Source of the DNA: Gymnodinialimonas phycosphaerae
Lineage (GTDB): Bacteria; Pseudomonadota; Alphaproteobacteria; Rhodobacterales; Rhodobacteraceae
Length of the DNA: 64,000 nt
Direction of reading: 5' to 3'
Assembly: GCF_019195455.1 (NCBI RefSeq)
Contig: NZ_JAIMBW010000001.1
Location: 620,001-684,000 of the forward strand
The notes beneath the pieces were generated by a model, which was not told the origin of the DNA, did not search any database, and saw only the letters and a program-made list of their open reading frames with translations. A program made the position numbers and the translations under genes. Positions 19,058 through 28,070 of the stretch are shown here, piece by piece. How positions within the stretch are numbered: position 1 is the first letter of the stretch; the number at the start of each line of letters is the position of its first letter.

Positions 19058-20253
19058 GCTACCCGGCGAACCGAACGCCAGAGCATTTGCTGGCGAGCGA
19101 CCAGGCGGCGGGGTTCGAGATCTCGGACGATTTCGAGCGGTTCGATCAGCGCAACGACATTTTCACCCGCGCGTTCTGGGACGAGCGGGTGACATCCAAC
19201 GACACCGACGCGTTCTTTGCCAGCTACCGGATGGAGGCCGCGCCGCGCCGGGGCGACGGGTTCACGCAGAAGGACTTCGCGCTGCGCAATGCGGCGTGGC
19301 TGATTTCGGACATTGTGTCCGAGCGGAGCGCGGCGGAGGGTCTGCGCGAGGGATTTCAGGGGGCGATCCGCGACGACACGCCGGTGGCGCCCGACAAGGC
19401 CGAGCTTGGCACGCCCGAGGCGGAGGCGGCAGAGATGAAGGCCATCGCCAAGCTGTTTGGTGCCGATTTGGTGGGCATCACCGATTTCGATGCGCGTTGG
19501 CATTATTCCGCCCGGCCCGATGTGCGCACGATGGAGGCTGTGCCGAATGACCTCCCCGAGGGTCTGGGCCAGGTGATCGTCATGGGCCACGCCATGGATG
19601 CGGATCTTGTCGAGACCTATCCCAGCGCACTGGCGGGGGCGGCGACGGGGCGCGAATATTCGCACGAGGCGGCAATTGTGATGCAGGTCGCGGCCTATAT
19701 CCGCAACCTCGGCTACCGCGCGGTGGCCAGCATGAACGACACGGCCCTTGTCATTCCCTACGCGGTCAAGGCGGGGTTGGGGGAATACGGACGCAACCAG
19801 ATGGTGCTGACGCCAGAGTATGGCCCTCGGGTCCGGTTCTCGAAGATCTTTACCGACATGCCTCTGGCCGTCGATGCCGTGAAGCCCTTGGGATTGAAGG
19901 ACTATTGTGAGGGCTGCGATGTCTGCGCGGTGGCTTGCCCGGTCAAGGCGCTGCCGTTTGGCGCACCGGCGTTCGGGGGCAAGGGGCCGTCCGCGATCAA
20001 CGGCGTCAAGAAATGGACCTCGGACGCGGAGGCGTGCTTTGGATATTGGGCGAAGCTGCGGTCCGATTGCGCGATCTGCATGCGGGTCTGCCCGTTCACG
20101 ATGCCGCGCCGGGGCGTGCTGGATCGGCTGTGGTATCGGCTTGCGGTCGGCGAGTTGGGCGGGTGGGGCCGTAAGGTTGCACGGCGCTGGGCCGGACGGC
20201 GCGCGCGGGCGCGGGTCAAGCCCCGCGAATGGTGGGCGGCCCGACGTCCCTGA
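19054..20253 (+). CDS. Reductive-dehalogenase-like / QueG-like double 4Fe-4S protein
   Basis: A 399-aa cytoplasmic protein. The N-terminal part has the phrase FERFDQRNDIFTRAFWDE, which resembles the RdhA core start. The middle has a GADLVGITDFDARWHY corrinoid/flavin-like region. The C-terminal ferredoxin has CEGCDVCAVACP and CAICMRVCPF. There is no Tat signal and no membrane anchor gene nearby. The length and Cys pattern also fit epoxyqueuosine reductase relatives, so the reaction is unsure. The GTG start overlaps the agmatinase TGA. The C-terminus is very Arg-rich. Confidence 0.75.
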   Translation: MSYPANRTPEHLLASDQAAGFEISDDFERFDQRNDIFTRAFWDERVTSNDTDAFFASYRMEAAPRRGDGFTQKDFALRNAAWLISDIVSERSAAEGLREGFQGAIRDDTPVAPDKAELGTPEAEAAEMKAIAKLFGADLVGITDFDARWHYSARPDVRTMEAVPNDLPEGLGQVIVMGHAMDADLVETYPSALAGAATGREYSHEAAIVMQVAAYIRNLGYRAVASMNDTALVIPYAVKAGLGEYGRNQMVLTPEYGPRVRFSKIFTDMPLAVDAVKPLGLKDYCEGCDVCAVACPVKALPFGAPAFGGKGPSAINGVKKWTSDAEACFGYWAKLRSDCAICMRVCPFTMPRRGVLDRLWYRLAVGELGGWGRKVARRWAGRRARARVKPREWWAARRP

Positions 20254-20347
20254 CTTGGGTGGCGCATTTTTGCGACCCGTCAAAGACTGGTCTTGCCCGC
20301 GTCGGTTTTGTTAGACATTCCGTTGCGGTGTCGGATAGAAGGGCGCT

Positions 20348-20359
20348 GTTAGCGCTAAC
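20348..20359. promoter_or_regulatory. LacI-family operator upstream of zwf
   Basis: GTTAGCGCTAAC is the same 12-bp palindromic core as the edd operator at 3223. It ends 21 bases before the zwf ATG, which also has GGAGGA at 20368. A repressor here would block transcription of zwf-pgl-pgi. Confidence 0.85.
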
Positions 20360-20380
20360 GCAATTTGAGGAGGACCTGTC

Positions 20381-21823
20381 ATGGTCTCGCGCGTCATTCC
20401 GGTCGACCCGTTTGATCTGGTCATTTTTGGCGGCACAGGCGATCTGGCCCGGCGGAAGATTTTGCCCGCCCTGTTCCGGCGGTTCAGCGATGGTCAGATG
20501 CCCGAGGACGCCCGGATCATCGGGGCGGCGCGCACCAAGCAAACCGCTGCGGCATGGACCAAATGGGTCCATGAGGCCCTGAAGGAATTCCTCCCGAAGG
20601 AAGAACTGGGCAAGACGCTTGTGAAGGCGTTTCTGGAGCGTCTGGACTACCTGGCGATTGATGCCGTGGGCGAGGCGGGCTGGCCGGAACTGAAGGCCAA
20701 GATGCGTGATGACGTCACGCAGGCCTTCTATTTCTCGGTCGCTCCCAGCCTGTTCGGTGCCTTGGCCGAGCGGCTGCACTCCAATGGAATCGCGCGTGCC
20801 GACGCGCGCATCGTTGTGGAAAAGCCGTTCGGGCGTGACCTTGCCTCGGCGCAGGCGCTGAACGCGACGCTGGCCGAGCATTTCGCAGAGACCCAGATTT
20901 ACCGGATCGACCATTACCTGGGCAAGGAAACGGTCCAGAACCTCATGGCGATCCGTTTTGGCAACGTCCTGTTCGAGCCGCTGTGGAACGCTCAATACGT
21001 GGATCACGTCCAGATCACCGTGGCCGAAGAAGTCGGCGTGGGCGGGCGTGGGGCCTACTACGACAAGTCCGGCGCGATGCGCGATATGGTGCAGAACCAC
21101 CTGATGCAGCTGCTGTGCCTGACAGCGATGGAGCCGCCCAACAGGTTCGAGCCCAACGCCGTGCGAGACGAGAAGCTGAAGGTGATCCGGGCACTGGATC
21201 CGGTGGCCTCGACCGATATCGTGCGGGGGCAATATGTGGGGAAGTCGTCCTATCTGGACGACGTTGAAGACCCGGCATCGCGCACCGAATCCTACATCGC
21301 GATGAAGTTGCATGTGGCGAACTGGCGCTGGAACGGCACGCCGTTCTACCTGCGCACGGGCAAGTGCCTGAAGGCGCGCGGGTCCGAGATCGTGGTGCAT
21401 TTCAAGGAGACGCCCCATTCGATCTTCGAAGAAGACGCCGGCAACAAGGCCAATGTGCTTTCGATCCGGTTGCAGCCCAATGAGGGCATCGATCTGCGGG
21501 TCACGATCAAGGAACCGGGTCCGGGGGGGATGCGCCTTGTTGATGTGCCCCTCGACATGTCGTTCGCCGACGCGCTGGGCCATGACGCAAGCCATGTGCC
21601 GGACGCGTATGAGCGGCTGATCATGGATGTCATTCGGGGCGACCAGACGTTGTTCATGCGCGGCGATGAGGTAGAGGCAGCCTGGGCCTGGACCGACCCG
21701 ATCATCGAGGGCTGGAAGGCCCGCAACGACAAACCGGTCGACTACGAGACAGGCAGCACTGGCCCGGAAGAGGCGTTGATGCTGATGCATCGCGATGGCC
21801 GCCGTTGGAGGGATTTGGCATGA
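20381..21823 (+). CDS. zwf: Glucose-6-phosphate 1-dehydrogenase
   Basis: Oxidises glucose 6-phosphate to 6-phosphogluconolactone with NADP. The 480 aa have the dinucleotide-binding FGGTGDLARRKILP near residue 12 and the substrate/catalytic motif RIDHYLGKE near residue 175, followed by ANWRWNGTPFYLRTGK. It is the first gene of zwf-pgl-pgi, with the pgl ATG overlapping its TGA. The LacI-type operator upstream links it to edd. Confidence 0.98.
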   Translation: MVSRVIPVDPFDLVIFGGTGDLARRKILPALFRRFSDGQMPEDARIIGAARTKQTAAAWTKWVHEALKEFLPKEELGKTLVKAFLERLDYLAIDAVGEAGWPELKAKMRDDVTQAFYFSVAPSLFGALAERLHSNGIARADARIVVEKPFGRDLASAQALNATLAEHFAETQIYRIDHYLGKETVQNLMAIRFGNVLFEPLWNAQYVDHVQITVAEEVGVGGRGAYYDKSGAMRDMVQNHLMQLLCLTAMEPPNRFEPNAVRDEKLKVIRALDPVASTDIVRGQYVGKSSYLDDVEDPASRTESYIAMKLHVANWRWNGTPFYLRTGKCLKARGSEIVVHFKETPHSIFEEDAGNKANVLSIRLQPNEGIDLRVTIKEPGPGGMRLVDVPLDMSFADALGHDASHVPDAYERLIMDVIRGDQTLFMRGDEVEAAWAWTDPIIEGWKARNDKPVDYETGSTGPEEALMLMHRDGRRWRDLA

Positions 21824-22494
21824 AGGAATTCGTCGAATACCCCGACCGTGACTTGATGATGCTGGACCTCGCGGATCGCTTGACCGGAGAGCTTGCAGCG
21901 GCTCTGCGCGGTAACGACCGCGCGACGCTCTGCGTGCCGGGGGGGACCACGCCGGGGCCCATTTTCGATGTCTTGAGCGAGCAGGCACTGGATTGGGACA
22001 GGGTCTCGGTCGTGCTGAATGATGAGCGGTGGGTTGATGAAGACAGCCCCCGTTCCAACACGGCATTGCTAAGGCGAAAGCTATTGGTATCAAAGGCTTC
22101 CAGCGCGACGTTGATCCCATTGTTCAAGGCTGGAATGGCCGCAGAGGATGCGATGGCAGAGCTGTCCGAAGGCCTTGCGCCGCATCTGCCGATCTCGGTC
22201 CTGTTGCTGGGAATGGGCGCGGATATGCATACTGCGAGCCTGTTTCCCGGTGCCGACAATCTGGCGGCGGCGTTGGCCTCGGACGCGCCTTTGCTGATGC
22301 CGATGCGTGCCGAGGGCGCGGGCGAGCCACGCATCACCCTGACGGCGCCGGTCCTGAACGGCGCGATGAGCAAGCACGTGGTAATCACCGGTGCCGAGAA
22401 ACGCGAGGCGCTGGAGCGCGCGCGTCATTTGCCAGTTGAACAGGCGCCGATCCGAGCGGTCCTGGCTGGCGCAACAGTCCATTGGACGGAGTGA
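21820..22494 (+). CDS. pgl: 6-phosphogluconolactonase
   Basis: Hydrolyses 6-phosphogluconolactone to 6-phosphogluconate. The 224-aa DevB-type protein shows [23 protein letters not shown] with SPRSN following, and [15 protein letters not shown]. The start is the ATG at 21820, overlapping the zwf stop. It feeds its product to Edd, encoded 17 kb upstream. Confidence 0.96.
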   Translation: MKEFVEYPDRDLMMLDLADRLTGELAAALRGNDRATLCVPGGTTPGPIFDVLSEQALDWDRVSVVLNDERWVDEDSPRSNTALLRRKLLVSKASSATLIPLFKAGMAAEDAMAELSEGLAPHLPISVLLLGMGADMHTASLFPGADNLAAALASDAPLLMPMRAEGAGEPRITLTAPVLNGAMSKHVVITGAEKREALERARHLPVEQAPIRAVLAGATVHWTE

Positions 22495-22496
22495 CG

Positions 22497-24113
22497 ATGA
22501 TGGGTGAGATCTGGTCAGAACTGCGGGCGCACAACGCGGCGAAGGTACAGAGTAAGATTCTGGAACTGTTCAATAAGTCAGACCGTGTCGCCAAGTTTTC
22601 GGCGCGGGCGGATGGGCTGTACTTCGATTTTTCCAAGACGCAGTTGGACGACGGGGCGCTGTCGCTGCTGCTGGAACTGGCGCGTGTCAAAGGTGTTGAA
22701 GCGCGCCGCGCGGCGATGTTTTCCGGTGAGAAGATCAACGAGACCGAAGGGCGCGCCGTTCTGCACACGGCCCTGCGCGCGGCCTCTGGGCTGATCCTTG
22801 TGGATGGCGAAGATGTCATGCCAGTGGTTCTGGCGACCCGCGCAAGATGCCTGGATTTCGCACAGGCCGTGCGTGATGGCAGTATCGTCGGGCAGGGCGG
22901 TAGCTACACCGATGTGATCAACATCGGCATCGGGGGCTCGGACCTTGGGCCCAAAATGGCGACACTGGCTTTGGCCCCGTATCACGATGGTCCTCGGGTG
23001 CATTATGTCTCCAACGTCGATGGGGCTGACATTAACGACGCCTTGCAAGGGCTTGATCCAGAACGAACTCTGGTTATCGTGGCGTCAAAGACATTCACTA
23101 CGATCGAGACGATGACAAACGCGCGTACGGCGCGCGATTGGATGGCGAGGACCGTCACGGATCCGTCAAAGCAATTCGTCGCGCTCAGCTCGGCCACCGA
23201 CAAGGCGGGGGAATTTGGAATCCCGCCCGGGCGCACGTTCGGGTTCGAGGATTGGGTCGGCGGGCGCTACTCGCTTTGGGGGCCGATCGGACTTGGCCTG
23301 ATGATCGCCGTGGGCGCACAGGCGTTCCAACACTTCCTTGACGGCGCGGCCGCCATGGACCGGCATTTCCAGGACGCCGATCTGGCGGACAACCTGCCGG
23401 TGCTGTTGGCGCTGGTGGGGATGTGGCACAATCAGGTGCAAGGCCACGCGACCCGCGCCGTGTTGCCCTATGACAACCGTCTAAGCCGTTTGCCCGCCTA
23501 TCTTCAGCAGTTGGAAATGGAGAGCAACGGTAAATCCGTGGCCATGGACGGCAGCGCATTGGCGATGAACTCTGGTCCCGTCGTCTGGGGCGAGCCCGGC
23601 ACCAACGGACAGCACGCGTTCTACCAGTTGATCCATCAGGGCACGCGCGTCGTCCCCTGCGAATTCCTTGTCGCCGCCAAGGGCCACGAGCCAGAGCTTG
23701 CGCATCACCACCGCCTTCTTGTCGCGAATTGCCTGGCACAGTCCGAGGCCTTGATGCGGGGCCGCAGCCTGGATGAGGCCCGCGAAATGATGGCCGCGAA
23801 GGGGCTTGAGGGGGCGGAGTTGGCGCGACAGGCTGCGCACCGTGTCTTCTCGGGCAATCGCCCCTCTACCACGCTGCTCTATGATCAGTTAACGCCGTTT
23901 ACCCTTGGCCAGATCATCGCGCTTTATGAACACCGTGTGTTCGTGGAGGGGGTAATCCTTGGCATCAACTCCTTCGATCAATGGGGCGTTGAGTTGGGCA
24001 AGGAGCTGGCCGTCGCGCTGGAGCCTGTCTTGTCCGGGGCCGATGAGGGGGCGGGCAAGGATGGCTCCACACTTGCGCTGGTGGCGGCGGTAAGGGCGGC
24101 GGGCGGCATCTAG
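22497..24113 (+). CDS. pgi: Glucose-6-phosphate isomerase
   Basis: Interconverts glucose 6-phosphate and fructose 6-phosphate. The 538 aa include [14 protein letters not shown], the sugar-binding segment [14 protein letters not shown], the catalytic Glu in [15 protein letters not shown] and the lysine near [11 protein letters not shown]. Either ATG at 22497 or 22500 can start; 22497 has GGAG upstream. Its TAG stop overlaps that of the convergent thioesterase gene by 4 bases. Confidence 0.98.
   Translation: MMGEIWSELRAHNAAKVQSKILELFNKSDRVAKFSARADGLYFDFSKTQLDDGALSLLLELARVKGVEARRAAMFSGEKINETEGRAVLHTALRAASGLILVDGEDVMPVVLATRARCLDFAQAVRDGSIVGQGGSYTDVINIGIGGSDLGPKMATLALAPYHDGPRVHYVSNVDGADINDALQGLDPERTLVIVASKTFTTIETMTNARTARDWMARTVTDPSKQFVALSSATDKAGEFGIPPGRTFGFEDWVGGRYSLWGPIGLGLMIAVGAQAFQHFLDGAAAMDRHFQDADLADNLPVLLALVGMWHNQVQGHATRAVLPYDNRLSRLPAYLQQLEMESNGKSVAMDGSALAMNSGPVVWGEPGTNGQHAFYQLIHQGTRVVPCEFLVAAKGHEPELAHHHRLLVANCLAQSEALMRGRSLDEAREMMAAKGLEGAELARQAAHRVFSGNRPSTTLLYDQLTPFTLGQIIALYEHRVFVEGVILGINSFDQWGVELGKELAVALEPVLSGADEGAGKDGSTLALVAAVRAAGGI
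23889..23901. repeat. Near-palindrome TTAACGCCGTTTA (copy 4 of 4)
   Basis: One mismatch from TTAACGNCGTTAA. It lies inside pgi with one TTA leucine codon. See the copies at 1002, 7563 and 18500. Confidence 0.35.
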
Positions 24114-24598
24114 CCCTCTGCCACTGCGCCGTCCTCGGACAGGAACGCCGCGCGGCCCGCGTCAGGGATCGCGTAGCGGCCCGGCGCATCGCGGTTCAGC
24201 AGAACGACGATGGCGCTGCCCTCGGACGTGCAGTCCATCGTGTCGCCCAGGCGCCAGACGGCAAAGGCCATGGTGAAGGATGTCGTGCGAAAGTGGCTGA
24301 CACGGCCTGTGACGACGTAATCCTCACCCATCCCCATCTCGGCCAGATAGCTGCACTGCACCTGTTTCAGCACCAGCTTCGGCGACGCGGGGCCGTAATC
24401 CGTCACCCCACGCGCGGCCAGGAAGGGCAGGCGGAAGCTTTCGTACCAGCGCAGATAGGCGGTGTGGTTGACGTGGCCGATGGCGTCCAACTCTCCGAAC
24501 CGGACCCGGTCGGCCAGGCCGAAGGTCCACGGCGCGGGGATGCCAAGGGCGCGCAGGGTCTCGGCGGGCAGGGGGGTGTGATAGGGGATGTCGGGCAT
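24110..24598 (-). CDS. Acyl-CoA thioesterase, hotdog fold
   Basis: A 162-aa protein of the 4-hydroxybenzoyl-CoA thioesterase type. [23 protein letters not shown] carries the catalytic Asp of the D-x-x-G-H-V-N pattern, and [17 protein letters not shown] is the second hotdog strand set. It likely hydrolyses an acyl-CoA or aryl-CoA thioester in the cytoplasm; substrate unknown. The upstream 64 bases are shared with the divergent gph gene. Confidence 0.88.
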   Translation of the reverse strand: MPDIPYHTPLPAETLRALGIPAPWTFGLADRVRFGELDAIGHVNHTAYLRWYESFRLPFLAARGVTDYGPASPKLVLKQVQCSYLAEMGMGEDYVVTGRVSHFRTTSFTMAFAVWRLGDTMDCTSEGSAIVVLLNRDAPGRYAIPDAGRAAFLSEDGAVAEG

Positions 24599-24662
24599 TC
24601 ATGGTCCTCCGGTGCGCGATGATGTAATCACCAGGCGAAGTGCATTGGCAAGGGAGCCTTCC

Positions 24663-25304
24663 ATGGCCCGGATCGTGTTCGACCTTGATGGCACGCTGAT
24701 CGATAGCGTGGCCGATATCGCCGCCGCCGCCAATGCGACCCTGGCAGAGGTGGGCGAAGCCCCGCTGTCCGTCGACCAGGCGCGCAGTTTCGTGGGGGCG
24801 GGCGCGGTGGTGTTCGTTGAGCGGATGGCGCGGGCGCGCGACCTTCCCGACCCCGCACCCTTGGTGCCGCGCTTCCTCCACCACTATGAGGGCGCGGTGA
24901 CGCAGACGCTGATCTACCCCGGCGTAGAGGCGGCCCTGGCGCGGTTGGAGCAACGGGGCCACAGCCTTGGCCTGTGCACCAACAAACCGCACCTTCCGAC
25001 GCAAGCGGTGCTGGCGCATCTGGGGTGGGCTGATCTCTTTGATACGGTGTTGACCGGCGACAGCCTGCCCCAGCGAAAGCCTGACCCCGCGCCCCTTCTG
25101 GCGGCCTTCGACGCCCTGGGCACGGGGCCGTCGATTTATGTGGGCGACAGTGATGTGGATGCCGAAACCGCCGCACGCGCGCACGTGCCGTTTGTGCTTT
25201 TCACACCCGGATATCGCACCACGCCGGTGGAGGATCTGCCCCACACCGCCGCGTTTGACGATTGGTCCGAGATCCCTAATGTGATCGTCAGCCTCGGGGT
25301 GTGA
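24663..25304 (+). CDS. gph: Phosphoglycolate phosphatase
   Basis: A HAD-family hydrolase of 213 aa that dephosphorylates 2-phosphoglycolate. It has FDLDGTLIDSVADI (nucleophile Asp), CTNKP (motif II Thr), KPDPAPL (motif III Lys) and YVGDSDVDAETA (motif IV). The ATG at 24663 follows AAGGGAGCC. A small gene may overlap its stop by GTGA. In a phototroph it can salvage 2-phosphoglycolate, though this organism shows no carbon-fixation genes here. Confidence 0.9.
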   Translation: MARIVFDLDGTLIDSVADIAAAANATLAEVGEAPLSVDQARSFVGAGAVVFVERMARARDLPDPAPLVPRFLHHYEGAVTQTLIYPGVEAALARLEQRGHSLGLCTNKPHLPTQAVLAHLGWADLFDTVLTGDSLPQRKPDPAPLLAAFDALGTGPSIYVGDSDVDAETAARAHVPFVLFTPGYRTTPVEDLPHTAAFDDWSEIPNVIVSLGV

Positions 25305-25516
25305 CGCCGGGCGTTGGAAGCAGGAGACGCGCCGTGGAGATCATGTTGTGGGCCTTTGGTGGCGTCGCTGCCGTGGTCGCGGCGATCATCGCCGCAGCCC
25401 TTTGGGTCGTTTTCGTGCGCGACCGAGAGGCGCCCAACACGCGCAACCACAGTAGGGCCCGTACACGCAGGGCCCGCAGGAAACACCGCAAAGGCGGCGG
25501 CCGGACGACGCGGTAG
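25301..25516 (+). CDS. Possible small membrane protein
   Basis: 71 aa if the GTG overlapping the gph stop is used; an internal ATG at 25343 gives 57 aa. One strong hydrophobic helix (MLWAFGGVAAVVAAIIAAAL) is followed by a long basic tail with many Arg and Lys. The layout is that of a single-pass protein with a positively charged cytoplasmic end. It is not recognised and may not be expressed. Confidence 0.4.
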   Translation: MTPGVGSRRRAVEIMLWAFGGVAAVVAAIIAAALWVVFVRDREAPNTRNHSRARTRRARRKHRKGGGRTTR

Positions 25517-25544
25517 AAGGCGTCGCAAAAGTTCAGGAAGTTCT

Positions 25545-25618
25545 TGGAGCGGGTAACGAGAATCGAACTCGTAACTAAAGCTTGGGAAGCTGCCGTGATA
25601 CCTTTTCACCATACCCGC
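25545..25618 (-). tRNA. tRNA-Gly (anticodon CCC)
   Basis: A full cloverleaf read on the minus strand: acceptor GCGGGTA with TACCCGC (7 bp), T arm ACGAG-TTCGATT-CTCGT, anticodon loop TTCCCAA giving CCC, and an encoded CCA end. The anticodon stem has one C-U mismatch and one G-U pair, a mild oddity. It sits in the spacer before bchE. Confidence 0.95.
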
Positions 25619-25771
25619 CCTTGCCTGTGAGATAAGCGAGGGTCGGGGGCTCGTCAACCTGTGGCGGTATCGGTGATGCATTGCGCCCACGTGCCGGGGC
25701 GCGCGCCGGGCCGGGTCGGGTCGGCGTGGCTGGCGGGCGGGGGCCGGTTTTGCGCCGGGGTCTTTGATCTG

Positions 25772-25789
25772 TGTCAAGTTATCCTGACA
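25772..25789. promoter_or_regulatory. PpsR/CrtJ-type site 1 upstream of bchE
   Basis: TGTCAAGTTATCCTGACA is TGT-N12-ACA with the full TGTCA/TGACA arms, the known target of the redox and light regulator PpsR/CrtJ. It lies 43 bases before the bchE ATG. Confidence 0.85.
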
Positions 25790-25796
25790 TTTTATG

Positions 25797-25814
25797 TGTC
25801 AACTTAGATGTACA
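25797..25814. promoter_or_regulatory. PpsR/CrtJ-type site 2 upstream of bchE
   Basis: TGTCAACTTAGATGTACA is TGT-N12-ACA, 7 bases after site 1, matching the close pairing needed for cooperative binding at photosynthesis promoters. The in-frame ATG at 25808 lies inside this site, which argues for translation starting at 25832. Confidence 0.8.
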
Positions 25815-25831
25815 TATTTCAGGGGGCCGAC

Positions 25832-27484
25832 ATGCGCATACTCTTCGTACATCCGAACTACAGGTCTGGGGGCGCAGAAATTGCCGGGACCTGGCCGCCG
25901 GCCTGGGTGGCGTATCTGACGGGTCATCTGCGTCAAGCGGGCTTTGACGACATTCACTTCATCGATGCCATGACGGACAATCTGACTGACGCCGATCTGG
26001 CAAAACAGATCGAGGAAGTCGCCCCCGATGTGGTGGGGGTCACGGCGATCACGCCGTCGATCTACCGGGCAGAAGACGTTCTGAAGATCGCGCAGGATGT
26101 GGTGCCCAGGGCGGTGCGGGTCATGGGCGGCGTGCATGCGACGTTCATGTACAAGCAGGTGCTAAGCGAGGCGCCCTGGGTCGACGTGATCGTGCGCGGT
26201 GAGGGGGAAGAGATCTGCACCGAGCTGATGCTGGCCATTGAAGACGGGCGGTTCCCGGCCGAGAGGCACAAGATAAAGGGGTTGGCGTTCACCGATAACG
26301 ACCAGATCGTGGCGACGCCTGCGGCCTCAACGGTCAAGGACCTGAGCAAGATCAAGCCCGATTGGTCGGTGCTGGAGTGGTCGAAGTACATCTACATTCC
26401 CCTCGGCACCCGTGTCGCGATCCCGAACCTGGCGCGGGGGTGTCCGTTCACCTGCTCGTTCTGTTCGCAGTGGAAATTCTGGCGCGACTACCGCGTTCGC
26501 GACCCCAAGGACGTCGTCGATGAGATCGAGGATCTGGTGGATAATCATGGCGTCGGCTTCTTCATTCTGGCCGACGAGGAGCCGTCCATCAACAAGAAGA
26601 AATTCGTGGCCTTCTGCCAGGAATTGATCGACCGGGGCCTGCCCGACCGTGTGAAATGGGGCATCAACACGCGGGTGACGGACATCTACCGCGACCGCGA
26701 TCTGTTGAAGTTCTACCGCAAGGCGGGGCTGGTGCATGTAAGCCTTGGGACGGAAGCGGCGGCGCAGATGAAGCTGGACGTGTTCAACAAGGAAACAAAG
26801 GTCGAGGAGAACAAGGAAGCCATTCGCCTCCTGCGAGAGGCCGATATCCTGGTGGAGGCGCAGTTCATCGTGGGCCTCGACAACGAGACGCCCGAGACGT
26901 TGGAGGAAACCTACCAGATGGCATGGGACTGGCAGCCGGATTTGGCCAACTGGTCAATGTATACGCCCTGGCCCTTCACGCCGCTGTTCCAGGAGTTGAA
27001 GGACCAGGTGGAAGTGTTTGATTTCTCTCGGTATAATTTTGTGACCCCGATCATGAAGCCCGCCGCGATGGAGCGGGGGGAATTGCTGGACGGGGTGATG
27101 AACAACTACCGCCGCTTCTACATGAAAAAGGCGCTGTTCCATTACCCCTGGCGCGGCACGGGCTTCCGGCGGCGGTATCTGCTGGGGTGTCTTTATGCCT
27201 TCCTGAAGGCGGGCGTGGGGCGCACGTTCTATGACCTTGGCAAGGTCGGCTATACGGGGCCACAGTCGAAGCACAAACTGGATTTCCATTTTGACGAGAC
27301 CCGCACCATTGCCGAGGCGCAGATGGATGATTGGGAGGCGTCCGCCGACAAGGCAGCCAAGGCGGCCGAGCGGCGTGAGGCGGTGAAGGCCCAGACGATC
27401 GAGCGCAAGCGTGACTTCAAGATGCCGAACGGTGCTAGAGTAAAGGCCTGTGGGGGTGGCACGCAGCAAATGGAGGACGTCTGA
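25832..27484 (+). CDS. bchE: Oxygen-independent Mg-protoporphyrin monomethyl ester cyclase
   Basis: Forms the isocyclic ring of bacteriochlorophyll without oxygen. The 550 aa begin with a cobalamin-binding domain ([14 protein letters not shown], then [10 protein letters not shown]) and continue with a radical SAM core carrying [11 protein letters not shown], the CxxxCxxC 4Fe-4S motif. An alternative upstream ATG at 25808 is discounted because it is in a PpsR site. bchJ follows with an overlap of about 35 bases. Expression is expected to be repressed by PpsR under oxygen and light. Confidence 0.93.
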   Translation: MRILFVHPNYRSGGAEIAGTWPPAWVAYLTGHLRQAGFDDIHFIDAMTDNLTDADLAKQIEEVAPDVVGVTAITPSIYRAEDVLKIAQDVVPRAVRVMGGVHATFMYKQVLSEAPWVDVIVRGEGEEICTELMLAIEDGRFPAERHKIKGLAFTDNDQIVATPAASTVKDLSKIKPDWSVLEWSKYIYIPLGTRVAIPNLARGCPFTCSFCSQWKFWRDYRVRDPKDVVDEIEDLVDNHGVGFFILADEEPSINKKKFVAFCQELIDRGLPDRVKWGINTRVTDIYRDRDLLKFYRKAGLVHVSLGTEAAAQMKLDVFNKETKVEENKEAIRLLREADILVEAQFIVGLDNETPETLEETYQMAWDWQPDLANWSMYTPWPFTPLFQELKDQVEVFDFSRYNFVTPIMKPAAMERGELLDGVMNNYRRFYMKKALFHYPWRGTGFRRRYLLGCLYAFLKAGVGRTFYDLGKVGYTGPQSKHKLDFHFDETRTIAEAQMDDWEASADKAAKAAERREAVKAQTIERKRDFKMPNGARVKACGGGTQQMEDV

Positions 27485-28070
27485 GGATGGCCAGAACGCC
27501 GCCGCGCTGATTGGACCGAACGCGATCTTGCAGATGCTGCCGGTGCTTGACCAATGGGGCGGGCAGGAGGGGCGCGCGCGGATACTGGCGGCGGCGGGTA
27601 TTGACCAAGTGCCCGACGGCACCCGGATGATCCCTGAAGAGGACGCGGCGCGACTGCATCGCCAGTTGCGCCATGACGCGCCTGAACGGGCCGCGCCCAT
27701 GGCGGCGGAGGCGGGGCGGCGAACGGCCGATTACATCCTCGCGCACCGGATCCCGCGCCCCGCGCAGCGTGTGCTGAAGGCCCTGCCACCCTTTGCCGCC
27801 GCGCGTTTGCTGTCCAGGGCGATTTCCCGGAACGCCTGGACCTTTGTCGGCTCGGGCACGTTGCACGTCCGGGATGCCTGGACCTTCGAGATCGAGGCCA
27901 ACCCGCTGATCGCAGGGGAGGTCAGTGAACACTGCCTGTGTGATTGGCATGCGGGCGTTTTCGGGCACCTCTACCAAACGCTGGTAACACCGCGCGCCAC
28001 CTGCACCGAGGTCTCCTGCGGCGCGCAGGCCCCCGGCACCCGTTGCCGGTTCGAGGTGCGCCGGGCCTAA
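27450..28070 (+). CDS. bchJ: BchJ, V4R-domain bacteriochlorophyll synthesis protein
   Basis: 206 aa. The family was first called a 4-vinyl reductase but is now seen as an accessory, probably carrier, protein of bacteriochlorophyll synthesis. A C-terminal V4R-like small-molecule domain ([12 protein letters not shown], then [18 protein letters not shown] and [14 protein letters not shown]) contains the clustered cysteines. The start is GTG at 27450 or 27456, since the only nearby ATG is out of frame; either overlaps bchE. The TAA stop overlaps the stop of the converging activator gene. Confidence 0.85.
   Translation: MGVARSKWRTSEDGQNAAALIGPNAILQMLPVLDQWGGQEGRARILAAAGIDQVPDGTRMIPEEDAARLHRQLRHDAPERAAPMAAEAGRRTADYILAHRIPRPAQRVLKALPPFAAARLLSRAISRNAWTFVGSGTLHVRDAWTFEIEANPLIAGEVSEHCLCDWHAGVFGHLYQTLVTPRATCTEVSCGAQAPGTRCRFEVRRA

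Noticed and set aside
19054..20253. A respiratory reductive dehalogenase operon
   Set aside because: No Tat signal peptide in the protein and no rdhB-type anchor gene or regulator nearby, so only a family-level call is made.
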